Shown here piece by piece: positions 6,709-7,474 of a stretch of DNA of 7,474 nt. Origin of the DNA: Bacillota bacterium (lineage in GTDB: Bacteria > Bacillota > Clostridia > DSM-8532); NCBI GenBank assembly GCA_023410885.1, contig JAEYPI010000209.1:1-7474 (forward strand). The letters run 5' to 3'. The notes under the pieces were generated by a model. It searched no databases, was not told the origin of the DNA, and was given only the letters and a program-made list of their open reading frames with translations. Each line of letters opens with the position of its first letter. The stretch's first letter is position 1. A program made the position numbers and the translations under genes.

Positions 6709-6805
6709 GCATTCAGTATTTAATGCAAATGGGCTTTAAGCCACATCAAAAAAGCTTGTAGAAGAGCTTAAGCCGCATAAACTAATAACTTAAGGAGGGA
6801 CAAAA
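6709..6805 (+). other. Leader between the T-box terminator and tyrS
   Basis: These 97 bases hold small possible hairpins: GCATT (6709-6713) with AATGC (6722-6726), and AAGCT with AGCTT around 6752-6770. The segment ends in a strong ribosome binding site, AAGGAGG at 6792-6798, 7 bases before the tyrS ATG. I see no coding region here. Confidence 0.6.
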
Positions 6806-7474
6806 ATGAAAAGTATTGATGAACAGATCAGAATTATTCAAAAAGGTGCCGCGGAAATCATAGAGATTTCCGAGCTCAGGCAAAAGCTCGAGAGCGCAGA
6901 GCAGGAGGGAAGGCCTCTCAAGGTAAAGCTTGGTCTTGATCCTACGGCTCCGGATTTACATCTGGGGCATGCAGTGGTGCTTCGTAAAATTAGGCAAATT
7001 CAGGAATTAGGCCATGAGGCCATTATTATTCTGGGAGATTTTACGGGTATGATCGGTGACCCGTCCGGTAAATCCAAAACCAGAAGGCAGCTCTCCCGGG
7101 AGGAGGTTGTGGAGAACGCAAGAACCTACCAGGAACAGCTCTTTAAGATACTGATACCCGAAAGGACAAAGGTTTGCTTTAATAGTGAATGGCTTTCAAA
7201 GCTCTCTTTTTCCGATGTCCTGAAGCTTGCAGGAAAAACCACCGTGGCCAGAATCATGGAACGGGATGACTTTAAAAACAGATTTCAGAATAATGCAGCT
7301 ATAGGGCTCCATGAGCTTTTCTACCCCTTAATGCAGGCCTATGATTCCGTTGCTTTAAGGGCTGATATTGAAATGGGCGGAACCGATCAGCGCTTTAATA
7401 TTTTAATGGGCAGGGATCTTCAGAAGCACTTTGACCAGGAGAGTCAAATCGCGCTCTTTATGCCTATTTTAGAG
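6806..7474 (+). CDS. tyrS: Tyrosyl-tRNA synthetase, N-terminal part (cut by window edge)
   Basis: The open frame runs 223 codons to the right edge without a stop. The enzyme attaches tyrosine to tRNA-Tyr with ATP. It is a class I synthetase: the HIGH signature appears as HLGH at residues 52-55, in KLGLDPTAPDLHLGHAV; GDFTGMIGDPSGKS at 77-90 is also conserved; YPLMQAYDS at 173-181 and GGTDQRFN at 191-198 belong to the tyrosine-binding part of the Rossmann fold. The second signature, KMSKS, and the C-terminal S4-like RNA-binding domain would lie beyond the window (family full length about 400-420). The KLGLDPTAPD block resembles the type 2 (TyrZ-like) enzymes more than the E. coli/TyrS type 1; this is from memory. 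The start is fixed by AAGGAGG 7 bases upstream. The upstream tyrosine T-box independently confirms amino acid specificity. It appears to be its own transcription unit after rng. Confidence 0.96.
   Translation, partial: MKSIDEQIRIIQKGAAEIIEISELRQKLESAEQEGRPLKVKLGLDPTAPDLHLGHAVVLRKIRQIQELGHEAIIILGDFTGMIGDPSGKSKTRRQLSREEVVENARTYQEQLFKILIPERTKVCFNSEWLSKLSFSDVLKLAGKTTVARIMERDDFKNRFQNNAAIGLHELFYPLMQAYDSVALRADIEMGGTDQRFNILMGRDLQKHFDQESQIALFMPILE

Overview
This window looks like chromosomal DNA of a Gram-positive, low-to-moderate-GC Firmicute, most likely a member of the Clostridia. The evidence is strong AGGAGG-type ribosome binding sites, a T-box leader in front of a tyrosyl-tRNA synthetase gene, a lipobox lipoprotein, and the gene order radical SAM protein / DUF2344 protein / RNase G. 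All six coding regions lie on the + strand. I see no transposase, integrase, CRISPR array, tRNA or rRNA.

Layout. (1) Positions 1-384 hold the 3' end of kbl (glycine C-acetyltransferase, threonine/glycine metabolism). (2) Positions 471-2141 encode a secreted lipoprotein of unknown function, with a HEAT-like segment, two propeller-like SWSPDG-type blades and a C-terminal part that resembles NTF2-like domains. (3) A sigma-A-type promoter near 2160-2188 is followed by a tightly overlapping three-gene operon: an uncharacterised B12-type radical SAM protein, its DUF2344 partner, and rng (RNase G). The overlaps are 23 and 8 bases, which suggests translational coupling. (4) Positions 6311-6805 are non-coding. 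They hold a hairpin after rng, a TTGACA promoter, and a full T-box riboswitch with a UAC (Tyr) specifier, a UGGU acceptor-binding bulge and a competing antiterminator/terminator pair. (5) tyrS (TyrRS, HLGH type, resembling type 2/TyrZ) starts at 6806 and runs off the right edge.

How the parts fit. The radical SAM and DUF2344 proteins are a widely co-occurring pair of unknown function, and their coupling to RNase G hints at a role in RNA or ribosome maturation; this is inference from context. tyrS forms a separate unit that senses uncharged tRNA-Tyr. The most promising undescribed items are the radical SAM/DUF2344/RNase G unit itself, including a second cysteine cluster at the radical SAM C-terminus, and a perfect 8-bp hairpin covering two of the three possible start codons of the radical SAM gene.
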